The notes beneath the pieces were generated by a model that ran no database searches, was not told where the DNA came from, and saw nothing but the letters and a program-made list of their open reading frames with translations. Made by a program: the position numbers and the translations under genes. Shown one piece after another: positions 7,508 through 15,059 of a stretch of DNA of 37,343 nt (positions are counted from its first letter, which is position 1; each line of letters begins with the position of its first letter). The stretch covers positions 1 through 37,343 of the forward strand of contig JAYVSV010000086.1 in the NCBI GenBank assembly GCA_043775015.1, in the 5' to 3' direction. The DNA comes from CANJXF01 sp043775015 (lineage in GTDB: Bacteria > Verrucomicrobiota > Verrucomicrobiia > Limisphaerales > CANJXF01).

Positions 7508-9325
7508 ATGTTAGCCATCTCTACGCATCGCCCGCGCAATGTCACTTGGACGCGTGCCGCCGCCATTCTTTACGGTGATTGGGGAACCAGCAAAGCCTAT
7601 GTCGTTGGCCTCGCCTTCGCCGTTGGCGGTTACAGTTCCTTTTGGCTGATCGGCGCAATGTGCATTCTTACCGCGCTGGTCGGAATCAATTACATCGCCA
7701 TCTGCAAACATTATCCTGACGGCGGTGGCGTTTACGCGAGCGTGCGGCATCGCTCGGAAGTTATTTCCATCGTCGGCGCGTTTCTGCTCGTGGCGGATTA
7801 CATTGTGACGGCGGCAATCAGCGCGCTCTCGGCTTTTCAATATCTGGGCGTGCCGAATCCCGAAATGTTTGCCGCGTTCGCCATCATTGTTATCGGCGGG
7901 CTAAACATCTTCGGGCCAAAACACACGGGCGGTTTGGCGGTTTTAATTTCCATTCCAACGGTCATTGTCGTTGCGGCTCTCGGAATATTCAGTCTGCCCC
8001 ATCTCGGCACGGCGTGGCACAACATCCAACCACTTCACGGAAATCTCGGCCAGAACTGGACTGGCTTCGTGGGAATTGTCCTCGCGTTGTCGGGCGTCGA
8101 AGCAATCGCCAACGCAACCGGTGTGATGAAACTCAATCCCGGCAGCACTCCTGACAAACCTTCCGTTTCCAAAACTTCTAAGCGCGCCATTATTTGGGTG
8201 ATGATTGAGGTTTGCCTTTTTACCGCTCTCTTCGGCTTCGTGGTCAACGCTCTCACCGGTCTGCAAATTAAAGACGGCGACATCAACGCACCGGGACAAG
8301 AAGGTGTGCGCGATTACATCCTGCGTTACATGGCGCAAGTTTTCGTCGGCCATTCTCTTGGAGCAATGGCAGGCAGCATCGCGGGGTGGGCGGTGAGCAT
8401 CGTATTTGGATTCCTTCTGTTGTCGGCGGTGAATACGGCCATTGTCGATTTGACGGCAATTTCTTTCCTCATGTCGCGCGATGGAGAATTGCCGCCGCGT
8501 TTTCAAAAACTTAATCGCTTCGGCGTTCCAGTCATTGGCGTGATTGCGGCAACAGTTGTGCCTGTCTTTCTCGTGCTGCTGGTCAAAGACATGGCGGGTC
8601 TCGCGGATTTGTACGCGGTCGGAGTCGTCGGCGCTATCGCAACGAATCTTGGCGCAAGTGCGAGCGACAAAAAATTAGGTCTGACCAAAGGCGAACGTTG
8701 GCTGATGGCCTTCACGTTCCTGATCATGCTCGCGATTGAGATTTCGCTTTTCGTAGATAAACCGAAAGCGCGTCTCTTCGCTCTTACTGTGTTGGCGGTC
8801 GGATTGATCTTGCGCGGACTCGCTGGTGAACGCGCCAAAAAGAAACGACAAGCTGAATCGAAAGCCGCCGCTCCGGTCGTGCCTGCAATCCCTACGTCGA
8901 TACCAACGCACCTCGGCGAAATGCTTTCACCTATGTTGTGTGCCGTGCGCGGCATCGGGAAAACCTTGGACTTCGTTTTGAAAGAAGCGCGTGAAACCAA
9001 CCGCCCCCTTTATCTTTTGTTCGTGAGAGAGCAGCCCGTCATCACGCTCCAGGACACTCAGCGCAAATGGCAGGACGACCCTGAAGCCAACGAAATTTTC
9101 ACCTACGCAAAAAACAATGCGCGCGGACAAACCGTGTTGCCGTGCTACATCGTGAGCGATTCACCCGCCTCGATGATTGTGGAAGTGACCGCCACCATCG
9201 GTGCGTCCCGACTTGTTTTGGGTGCGCCACAACGCGGCTCGTTGATCCATATTTTTCGCGGCAATATCATCCGCGAAGTCGCCAACCTTTTGCCCGATGA
9301 AATTGACTTATTGGTTTATGCGTAA
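7508..9325 (+). CDS. KimA-like APC-superfamily permease (probable K+ uptake)
   Basis: A 605-residue inner-membrane transporter. The first ~430 residues carry about twelve hydrophobic segments of the amino acid-polyamine-organocation fold, with family-like blocks YPDGGGVYASV, LLVADYIVTAAISA, LSGVEAIANATGVM and DLYAVGVVGA that parallel those in Bacillus KimA (YdaO). Residues ~460-605 form a cytoplasmic domain resembling a universal stress protein, with VLGAPQRGSL near its end. KimA is a potassium importer controlled by a c-di-AMP riboswitch; here the same riboswitch class stands directly upstream, which strongly favours potassium over amino acids as substrate. Starting ATG is 7508, 57 bases after the aptamer, with AAAGAG nearby. 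It could still be an amino-acid permease. Confidence 0.85.
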   Translation: MLAISTHRPRNVTWTRAAAILYGDWGTSKAYVVGLAFAVGGYSSFWLIGAMCILTALVGINYIAICKHYPDGGGVYASVRHRSEVISIVGAFLLVADYIVTAAISALSAFQYLGVPNPEMFAAFAIIVIGGLNIFGPKHTGGLAVLISIPTVIVVAALGIFSLPHLGTAWHNIQPLHGNLGQNWTGFVGIVLALSGVEAIANATGVMKLNPGSTPDKPSVSKTSKRAIIWVMIEVCLFTALFGFVVNALTGLQIKDGDINAPGQEGVRDYILRYMAQVFVGHSLGAMAGSIAGWAVSIVFGFLLLSAVNTAIVDLTAISFLMSRDGELPPRFQKLNRFGVPVIGVIAATVVPVFLVLLVKDMAGLADLYAVGVVGAIATNLGASASDKKLGLTKGERWLMAFTFLIMLAIEISLFVDKPKARLFALTVLAVGLILRGLAGERAKKKRQAESKAAAPVVPAIPTSIPTHLGEMLSPMLCAVRGIGKTLDFVLKEARETNRPLYLLFVREQPVITLQDTQRKWQDDPEANEIFTYAKNNARGQTVLPCYIVSDSPASMIVEVTATIGASRLVLGAPQRGSLIHIFRGNIIREVANLLPDEIDLLVYA

Positions 9326-9422
9326 AGTCACAACAAGGAGGTCTGCTCGCTCGCCCGCATTGGGCCGGAGTTCTGAAAATTAGCGTGACGAAAGTTGCCG
9401 GAACTCGTCCTATTCAAACGTC

Positions 9423-10249
9423 GTGCATCGCCGAACCGCATTTACCTTGATCGAACTTCTGGTCGTGATCGCGATCATTGCCATTCTCGCGGCGCTGTTG
9501 TTGCCCGCGCTTTCCAAAGCGAAAGCCAAAGGACAGCAGACCTCCTGCTTGAACAATCTGCGTCAATTGGAATTGGCGTGGGGCATGTATGAAGACGATC
9601 ATGGAGGCGCTTTGACGGAGAACAAGGAGCGCGTGCGTCCGGCGACGTGATTGCGAGCGTGAGCAATTCGTGGGTGACAGGTGACACGACTTTCAGCGCG
9701 AACCTCGACGATCTGAAACAGGGAACAATTTATCCTTACCTCGGCAACACGAAAGTTTTTCATTGCCCCAGCGATACCTCGACGTTGCGCAATTCTACCA
9801 CGCCGCGCATCCGCAGTTATTCGCTCAATTATTTTCTGAACGGCGATCTGGCTCCCGAACATCTCGGCATGGTGCCGCCGGAATCGTTGACGGGAATTCT
9901 GACAAAGTTTTCCCAAATCGCGCAGCCGACGAAAGTGTTCACCTTCCTCGATGAAAACGAAAACAGCATCGAGGACGGACTGTTTCTTTTCTACAAAGAG
10001 CCGAGTTTAATTTGGCAGAACTCTTCGACGCATCGCCACAATGAAGGCCAGAACTTCGCGTTCGCCGATGGCCACGTGGAGCATTGGAGATGGCGCACTC
10101 CTCGACATCACGCTGGCTATGCCGAAACAGCAAACACCCCCGAGGAAAAGACGGACATTCGTCGTTTGCAGGCAGCGCTTCATGAACGCATCCACGGTTT
10201 GGAACGGCACTTGTTTGCCAGACGGTTGTCAGTTACTTTTTCACCATGA
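9423..10249 (+). pseudogene. frameshifted type II pseudopilin-like H-X-DG protein
   Basis: From GTG 9423 the protein has a prepilin leader, AFTLIELLVVIAIIAILAA, and CLNNLRQLELAWGMYEDDHG, but meets a stop at 9648-9650. The remainder continues in the -1 frame as GDVIASVSNSWVTGD, FHCPSD, a long middle part and the H...FAFADGHVEHW tail (about 10040-10090), ending at 10249. One missing G in the AAGGAG run near 9626 would join the halves into about 275 residues. These verrucomicrobial/planctomycete proteins look like secreted pseudopilins of type II secretion or pilus machines; their job is unknown. No clear ribosome binding site precedes the GTG. It may be a true pseudogene or a sequencing error. 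Confidence 0.7.
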
Positions 10250-10417
10250 GCACGCTGCAAGAAATTAAAGCTGCCAATTACCAAACTGACGTTGGATGAA
10301 GGGGCGGAAGTCGCGCGTTGTCTGCATGGCTGGCAAGTCGATGCGTGGGATGAGCAGATGAAACGCGATCTCGCCGACGGCAAGTTGAGCAAGCCGGTGG
10401 CAAAAATGAACGGTTGA
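10246..10417 (+). pseudogene. frameshifted antitoxin-like small ORF
   Basis: ATG 10246 overlaps the stop of the preceding pseudogene (ATGA) and reads MSTLQEIKAA before running out of frame to a stop at 10297. In the +1 frame the text continues ITKLTLDEGAEVARCLHGW, then AWDEQMKRDLADGKL, to TGA 10415-10417. Removing one C from the GCC at 10273-10275 gives one 56-residue protein. The start (MST..EI..AI.KLT) and the WDEQM..D...GKL end resemble small putative addiction-module antitoxins whose partner is a RelE/ParE toxin. No toxin follows. The protein is too short to name a family. Confidence 0.5.
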
Positions 10418-10468
10418 TTCGTAAACAACCCGCTTGTCCGCCTCCCATAATTTGACTAAGTTCTCCAC

Positions 10469-10723
10469 ATGAACGCAGAACTTCTCAAACGCATCACCAT
10501 TGAACCCGGCAAATGTGGCGGACGCCCGTGCATTCGTGGAATGCGGATGCGAGTGACGGATGTTTTGCAACTCTTGAGCGCAGGCGCTTCCTACGAGGAA
10601 ATTCTGGACGACTATCCCGACCTCGAACGCGAGGATATTCTGGCCGCGATTGCATACGCGGCGCACCAAACTGATCACGTCGTATTGTCGCAAGAATGCG
10701 CTGCTGGAAACTTTCAGGAATAA
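10469..10723 (+). CDS. DUF433 (VapB45-like) antitoxin
   Basis: An 84-residue protein matching DUF433: ITIEPGKCGGRPCIRGMRMRV, followed by DVLQLLSAGASYEEIL, a YPDLEREDILAAIAYAA helix and a short tail. DUF433 proteins are small winged-helix-like antitoxins, normally encoded just upstream of a DUF5615 PIN-like toxin. Here the toxin is missing apart from its last codons, which overlap this gene's end in another frame. The final residues (about SQECAAGNFQE) probably come from the toxin sequence after a deletion and are not native. Promoter elements upstream are not obvious. Confidence 0.85.
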   Translation: MNAELLKRITIEPGKCGGRPCIRGMRMRVTDVLQLLSAGASYEEILDDYPDLEREDILAAIAYAAHQTDHVVLSQECAAGNFQE

Positions 10724-10781
10724 ACTTCCACTCATCATCGCTGCTTTGAAAGCAGGGAGTCACATCGTGGAAATTCGTTGA
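10671..10781 (+). pseudogene. C-terminal remnant of a DUF5615 PIN-like toxin
   Basis: In the +1 frame relative to the DUF433 gene the DNA reads YCRKNALLETFRNKLPLI, then AALKAGSHIVEIR and TGA. DUF5615 toxins end in just this way: a G-N-C-R-N..LL..F block, a helix with an AL.AG turn, and a final VEI(R). Only about 35 of the ~110 residues remain; the N-terminal PIN-like part with its acidic residues is gone. The remnant overlaps the 3' end of the antitoxin gene, which indicates one deletion that removed the junction between the two genes. Confidence 0.6.
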
Positions 10782-10788
10782 ATCAACT

Positions 10789-11205
10789 ATGCGCATCCTT
10801 GCTCTTGACCACGGAACCAAACGCATCGGCGTCGCCATCAGCGACGAGATGCAGATGATTGCTCAACCGTTGGAATTTATTTTGGCGGAACCGTTCGCAG
10901 ATTTTCTTTTTCGGTTGAAGGAAATCATTCGTGAGAAACAGGTGGATCAAATCTTAATCGGCCTTCCGCGCAACATGGATGGCAGTTACGGCCCGGCGGC
11001 AGCGAAAGTTCAGGAATTTGTTGCCGTGTTGAAGGAAACCATCGCTGTACCGATGAAGCTATGGGACGAGCGATTGACTTCCGCCCAGGCGAATCGCTTT
11101 TTAATCCAGGCCGATGTGCGCCGTGATAAACGCAAATTGAAGGTGGACAAAACCGCCGCTGCGATTCTTTTGCAAAGTTATCTGGATAGCTTTGCTAATT
11201 CATGA
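10789..11205 (+). CDS. ruvX: RuvX/YqgF family putative pre-16S rRNA nuclease
   Basis: A 138-residue RNase H-fold protein. ALDHGTKRIGVAISD carries the first catalytic Asp, ILIGLPRNMDGS the second block, DERLTS the conserved Glu/Arg segment, and KVDKTAAAILLQSYLD the last acidic helix. YqgF proteins trim the 5' end of 16S rRNA and have also been proposed as Holliday-junction resolvases. Length is normal. It is followed after 88 bases, including a stem-loop, by truA, in a run of RNA-processing genes. Confidence 0.93.
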   Translation: MRILALDHGTKRIGVAISDEMQMIAQPLEFILAEPFADFLFRLKEIIREKQVDQILIGLPRNMDGSYGPAAAKVQEFVAVLKETIAVPMKLWDERLTSAQANRFLIQADVRRDKRKLKVDKTAAAILLQSYLDSFANS

Positions 11206-11209
11206 AGGA

Positions 11210-11276
11210 AGACACGAATTAATACGAATTACAAATGGCAGTTTTCAATTTGTGTTAATTCGTGAAATTCGTGTCT
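11210..11276. repeat. imperfect inverted repeat between ruvX and truA
   Basis: AGACACGAATT (11210-11220) pairs perfectly with AATTCGTGTCT (11266-11276), and an inner pair of ACGAATTA/TAATTCGT segments extends the stem imperfectly. The A/T-rich arms repeat the CGAATT word several times, as in dispersed intergenic repeats. It may act as an mRNA stem-loop within the ruvX-truA transcript. Confidence 0.55.
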
Positions 11277-11293
11277 AAAATTTTCCGAATTCT

Positions 11294-12037
11294 GTGAAAT
11301 TCAAACTCACCATCGCCTACGACGGGACGAATTATGCCGGCTGGCAGGTTCAGAAAATTGGCTTGGGCGTTCAACAAAAGGTCGAAGAAGCGCTCGCCAA
11401 AATTTTTCCGAGCGCAAAACGTATTCACAGTTCCAGCCGCACCGACACCGGCGTCCATGCTCTGGGGATGGTGGCCCATGTGGAAATTCCGAAGAGCGAA
11501 TTTAAAATGGCTCCGGGCAAATTGGCGTTGGCTATCAATGCTCATTTGCCAGCCGACATTCGGGTCATGTCAGCGGTGCGGTGCGCGGAGAAATTTCACG
11601 CCCGCTTTGATGCAACCGGCAAACAATATCGCTACGTCATCTGGAACCATTACGCGATGAATCCGCTCTTGCAGAATCGGGCGTGGCATGTCGGATTGCC
11701 GCTCGATTTGAAGTCGATGCGCTCTGCGGCAAAATGGTTTGTCGGCAAACACGATTTCAAATCGCTGGCTGGAACGCGGAGTTATGAAATGGAATCCACC
11801 GTTCGCACGCTCACCCGGTGCGACATCAAACGGAGCGGTTCGACGCTGACGGTGATCATCGAAGGCGACGGGTTTCTCTATAAAATGTGTCGCGGAATTG
11901 TCGGAACACTGGTGCAAGTCGGGCAGGGGAAAATCGGTGCGGACGAGGTTCCCAAAATTCTGGCGACCAAAGATCGTCGCGTCGCCGGGATGACCGCGCC
12001 TGCGCACGGGCTGGTTTTGTGGAAAGTTTTTTATTGA
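11294..12037 (+). CDS. truA: tRNA pseudouridine(38-40) synthase TruA
   Basis: A 247-residue enzyme that isomerises uridines at positions 38-40 of the tRNA anticodon stem. The N terminus KFKLTIAYDGTNYAGWQVQ is typical, and RTDTGVHA contains the catalytic Asp51. The later LYKMCRGIVGTLVQVGQGK block matches the C-terminal domain. The start is GTG at 11294, fixed by the conserved N-terminal strand. It is the usual bacterial length and complete. Confidence 0.95.
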   Translation: MKFKLTIAYDGTNYAGWQVQKIGLGVQQKVEEALAKIFPSAKRIHSSSRTDTGVHALGMVAHVEIPKSEFKMAPGKLALAINAHLPADIRVMSAVRCAEKFHARFDATGKQYRYVIWNHYAMNPLLQNRAWHVGLPLDLKSMRSAAKWFVGKHDFKSLAGTRSYEMESTVRTLTRCDIKRSGSTLTVIIEGDGFLYKMCRGIVGTLVQVGQGKIGADEVPKILATKDRRVAGMTAPAHGLVLWKVFY

Positions 12038-12038
12038 T

Positions 12039-12111
12039 TGTAGCGGCGCGTCGGTGACCGCCGCTGAAATTTATCGCGACTCATTGCGGCGGTCACAGAC
12101 ACGCCGCTACA
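12039..12111. repeat. large intergenic stem-loop repeat
   Basis: TGTAGCGGCG (12039-12048) pairs with CGCCGCTACA (12102-12111), and GTGACCGCCGC (12054-12064) pairs with GCGGCGGTCAC (12086-12096), leaving a 21-base A/T-rich loop. It fills the gap between truA and trmL. The outer GCGGC and GACCGCC words recall the unit at 1509-1570, suggesting one loose family of extragenic palindromes. Confidence 0.65.
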
Positions 12112-12114
12112 AAT

Positions 12115-12579
12115 ATGAACATCGTTTTAGTCGAACCTGAAATACCGCCGAACACCGGCAACGTCGCGCGACTCTGCGCTGCGACGAATTCGCGGTTGCA
12201 CCTGATCGAGCCGCTTGGATTCAAACTCGATGACAAACAACTCAAGCGCGCGGGAATGGATTATTGGGAGCAATTGGAATGGCATCGCTGGCCGAGGTGG
12301 GACGAATTCTCGAAACAACTTCCAGCTTCGGCACGTTTGTGGTTCGTAGAATCCGAAGGCGAAAAAAACTATGCGGAGATAAACTATCTTCCCGACGATT
12401 ATTTAATTTTTGGAAGAGAGACCGCCGGTTTGCCGAAAACGTTGTTGGAGCAACATCGCGAAAACTGGTTGCGCATTCCGATGTTCAACAAAGAATCGCG
12501 CTCGCTCAATTTATCCAACTGCGTCGCGCTGGTTTTGTATGAAACGTTGCGACAACAGAATTTCTCTGGAGAAGTTTAA
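12115..12579 (+). CDS. trmL: tRNA (cytidine/uridine-34 2'-O)-methyltransferase TrmL
   Basis: A 154-residue SPOUT-class methyltransferase acting on the wobble base of tRNA-Leu isoacceptors with S-adenosylmethionine. The N-terminal PEIPPNTGNVARLCAAT motif, the FGRETAGLP loop in the middle, and the C-terminal RSLNLSNCVALVLYE segment, which forms the trefoil knot and cofactor pocket, all match YibK/TrmL. Length is that of the minimal single-domain family. It starts four bases after a palindromic repeat, so its ribosome binding site is unclear. Confidence 0.93.
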   Translation: MNIVLVEPEIPPNTGNVARLCAATNSRLHLIEPLGFKLDDKQLKRAGMDYWEQLEWHRWPRWDEFSKQLPASARLWFVESEGEKNYAEINYLPDDYLIFGRETAGLPKTLLEQHRENWLRIPMFNKESRSLNLSNCVALVLYETLRQQNFSGEV

Positions 12580-12638
12580 TCGCGATTCAATTGTGCGATT
12601 GCCAACCGTTTCGACCTTGGGCTAATCTTTTTCAGGTT

Positions 12639-12713
12639 GGGCGATTGGCGCAGTGGTAGCGCAACTGCTTTACACGCAGTGGGTCGGGGGTTCGAATCCC
12701 TCATCGCCCACCA
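12639..12713 (+). tRNA. tRNA-Val (anticodon UAC), CCA encoded
   Basis: Acceptor arms GGGCGAT (12639-12645) and ATCGCCC (12703-12709) pair fully, followed by A73 and an encoded CCA (12711-12713). The anticodon stem ACTGC/GCAGT encloses the loop TTTACAC, giving anticodon TAC. The T arm GGGGG-TTCGAAT-CCCTC is standard. A T-rich run just downstream may serve as a terminator. Confidence 0.96.
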
Positions 12714-12733
12714 TTTTTAATCGGGATGATCAC

Positions 12734-12838
12734 ATGGATATTACCGGCCTCTTGCATTGTCCAGTTTGCCGCAGGTTGAGCTGCTCAACTCTGGAGCAAA
12801 TCGAATTGGCTTCTCTTGAAGAAAACATCCGCATATAA
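12734..12838 (+). CDS. possible 34-residue CxxC peptide
   Basis: A short ORF right after tRNA-Val encodes 34 residues with HCPVCRRLSCS near the middle, a cysteine cluster that could bind zinc. No good ribosome binding site precedes the ATG. It ends 23 bases before the next gene. I cannot tell whether it is translated. Confidence 0.2.
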   Translation: MDITGLLHCPVCRRLSCSTLEQIELASLEENIRI

Positions 12839-12861
12839 AACCTCATCACGACAAACACAAT

Positions 12862-15042
12862 ATGACTTCAAGCGCTAAAGTCGGGGTGTCAAGGGGTTGG
12901 CTGGCACGGTTCTTCTCTTTTTTTATCGCCGCATTTGGCTTTGCCCACTTCGCCCAGGCTGCGCTTCAGTTTGATGTTTTCCTCGGCTACGACGGGATTG
13001 TGCCCGAGGCCAGTTGGTTTCCGATCACCTGCGAAGTCAGAAATGACGGGCCGTCTTTCAGCGCTTATTTTGAAATTTCGTCCGGCCAATTCAACGACAG
13101 CCAGATTCGCCGCGTCCCGTTGGAATTGCCAACCAACACACGCAAACGCGTCGTGGTTCCCGTCTTCTCCAGCTCGCGCCATGGTAATTGGAATTTTCGT
13201 CTGGTGGACGAACGTGGAAAAATTTTCGCCGAACAAATCAATACTCGTCCACGCCGGCAAACCGCCTGGGACATCCCGATGGTCGGCGCACTTTCCCGGT
13301 CGGTGAGTGGCGTTCCGATTCTTCCGCCCATCAAATCCACTCAGCCGGAATTACAATCCCAACCCGCGCGGCTGCAAGTCGCGATGTTCCCCGACAACCC
13401 GATTGCCTTGGAAGGACTCGACCTTCTCTATCTCAATTCCGAAACCGCACTTGAATTGAAAGTGCCGCAGCGCGACGCATTGCTCGCCTGGCTCAATGGC
13501 GGTGGCCATCTGGTCGTCAGCGTGGAGCAACTATCCGATTTGTCGGCGAGCGCGTGGCTGGCTGATTTGCTGCCCTGCCAATTGACGGCGAGCCGAACCA
13601 TGAAAACCGAATCTGCATTTCAGCAATGGATGCAGCAGGGCAAAGTGAAGATGCCGACAAACGAGATCGTCGCGCCTCCCACGAAATCCAAGAAAAATGT
13701 TTCTCAGCCCAAAGTCCTGGGACCGGATCCTTTCTCCGAATTGGTTGCAGACGAAAAATTCCAGCAACAAGAAATGCTGGTTTTCACCGGCGCACTTCGC
13801 GACGGAACGGTTCAAGTAAACGAGCAAGGGACTCCGCTGGTGGTCGAGGCGATTCGTGGACGCGGACGCTTGACGCTCCTGAATTTCAGCGCCGAGCGGG
13901 AGCCGTTCATTTCCTGGAAAAATCGTTCGTGGTTCTGGGCGAAACTCGCGCAGGTTCCGATCACGCTTTATCAAACGGCGGACTACAACAACTACGGCGG
14001 TTCGAGCATCGACGGCGTGTTCGGCGCGATGATTGACAGCAAACAAGTCCGCAAACTTCCCCTCACCTGGCTGCTGTTCTTGCTCGTGGTTTACCTGCTC
14101 GTGATCGGCCCGCTCGACCGTTATTGGCTCAAGAAAATCAACCGGCAGATGCTGACCTGGATCACTTTCCCGGCTTACGTTTTGTTTTTTTCCGGCCTGA
14201 TTTATTTCATCGGCTTCCAGTTGCGCGCTGGCGATTCGGAATTTAATGAACTGCACATTGTGGATGTTTTCCCGCGCAACGACCGTGCCGTTTTGCGCGG
14301 TCATGGTTATGCCTCGATTTATTCTCCCGCGAACAAACGTTATCCGCTCGCGGGTGAACAACCTTTTGCCACTCTGCGCGGCGAATTCAATTACAGCTAC
14401 GGTGGAGCCGAAGAAAACAGTCGCGCCAGTATCATTCATCACGCCAATAATTTTGCAGCGGAAGTCTCGGTGCCGGTCTGGACGAGCCAGCTTTACGTCA
14501 GCGACTGGCTGGAGGCGGCGGATTTGCCTGTGAAACTTTCCGCCGTGCGCGACGGATCTAACTGGCAAATCAAAGCGGAGAATTTGCTCGATCGAAAGTT
14601 GACCGAAGCGCGCGTGGTGATCGCTGGACAGGTTTATTCCTTGGGCGACCTTCCTGCGAAAAAAGTTACCCAAGTGAAGCGAAGCACCAGCCAGGGTATC
14701 GCTCTCGGGGAATTTGTGCGGCAAAACGGCGGACAATTTTTCCAAGCGGCGCAAAGCCGTCGCCAAACCTTCGGGAACAATCGGATGTCGTTCAACGTGC
14801 CGCTCTGCACAATGGCCGCTTCGTTCGGTTCTCAGCTAAATCAAGCGCAAGCAGGTCAGCTCTTGATCTCGCCCCCGGGTCTCGACCTTTCCTCCTTAGC
14901 CGAGCAGGGAAATATGATTCTGCTCGCGTGGGACGACAGCCATTTGTTGACCAAACCTTTGAATCGTTTTACCCCGAGACGAAGTCATCAGGACACGTTG
15001 CTCCGCCTGGTTGTTCCAAAAGAAAATTCACCCACCCTCTAA
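12862..15042 (+). CDS. exported membrane protein of ABC cassette
   Basis: A 726-residue envelope protein. A signal peptide (about residues 12-33, ending AQA) is followed by a beta-rich periplasmic part. Residues ~165-240 (DLLYLNSETA, ALLAWLNGGGHLVVS) look like the glutamine-amidotransferase-like fold often seen in envelope proteins beside ABC exporters. Two membrane segments follow (about 401-417 and 432-453, linked by GPLDRYWLKKINRQML), then a second periplasmic region of about 270 residues. The layout resembles the GldG-like or DUF4350-like partners of ABC-2 exporters, but I do not assign a named family. It stands 17 bases upstream of the ABC ATPase and is probably cotranscribed with it. 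Confidence 0.75.
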   Translation: MTSSAKVGVSRGWLARFFSFFIAAFGFAHFAQAALQFDVFLGYDGIVPEASWFPITCEVRNDGPSFSAYFEISSGQFNDSQIRRVPLELPTNTRKRVVVPVFSSSRHGNWNFRLVDERGKIFAEQINTRPRRQTAWDIPMVGALSRSVSGVPILPPIKSTQPELQSQPARLQVAMFPDNPIALEGLDLLYLNSETALELKVPQRDALLAWLNGGGHLVVSVEQLSDLSASAWLADLLPCQLTASRTMKTESAFQQWMQQGKVKMPTNEIVAPPTKSKKNVSQPKVLGPDPFSELVADEKFQQQEMLVFTGALRDGTVQVNEQGTPLVVEAIRGRGRLTLLNFSAEREPFISWKNRSWFWAKLAQVPITLYQTADYNNYGGSSIDGVFGAMIDSKQVRKLPLTWLLFLLVVYLLVIGPLDRYWLKKINRQMLTWITFPAYVLFFSGLIYFIGFQLRAGDSEFNELHIVDVFPRNDRAVLRGHGYASIYSPANKRYPLAGEQPFATLRGEFNYSYGGAEENSRASIIHHANNFAAEVSVPVWTSQLYVSDWLEAADLPVKLSAVRDGSNWQIKAENLLDRKLTEARVVIAGQVYSLGDLPAKKVTQVKRSTSQGIALGEFVRQNGGQFFQAAQSRRQTFGNNRMSFNVPLCTMAASFGSQLNQAQAGQLLISPPGLDLSSLAEQGNMILLAWDDSHLLTKPLNRFTPRRSHQDTLLRLVVPKENSPTL

Positions 15043-15059
15043 CTCAGCCACACAAATTT

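Noticed and set aside
13531..14766. Long 411-codon open frame on the minus strand
   Set aside because: It is antisense to the 726-residue exported protein, has no domain pattern and many His/Arg runs typical of shadow frames.
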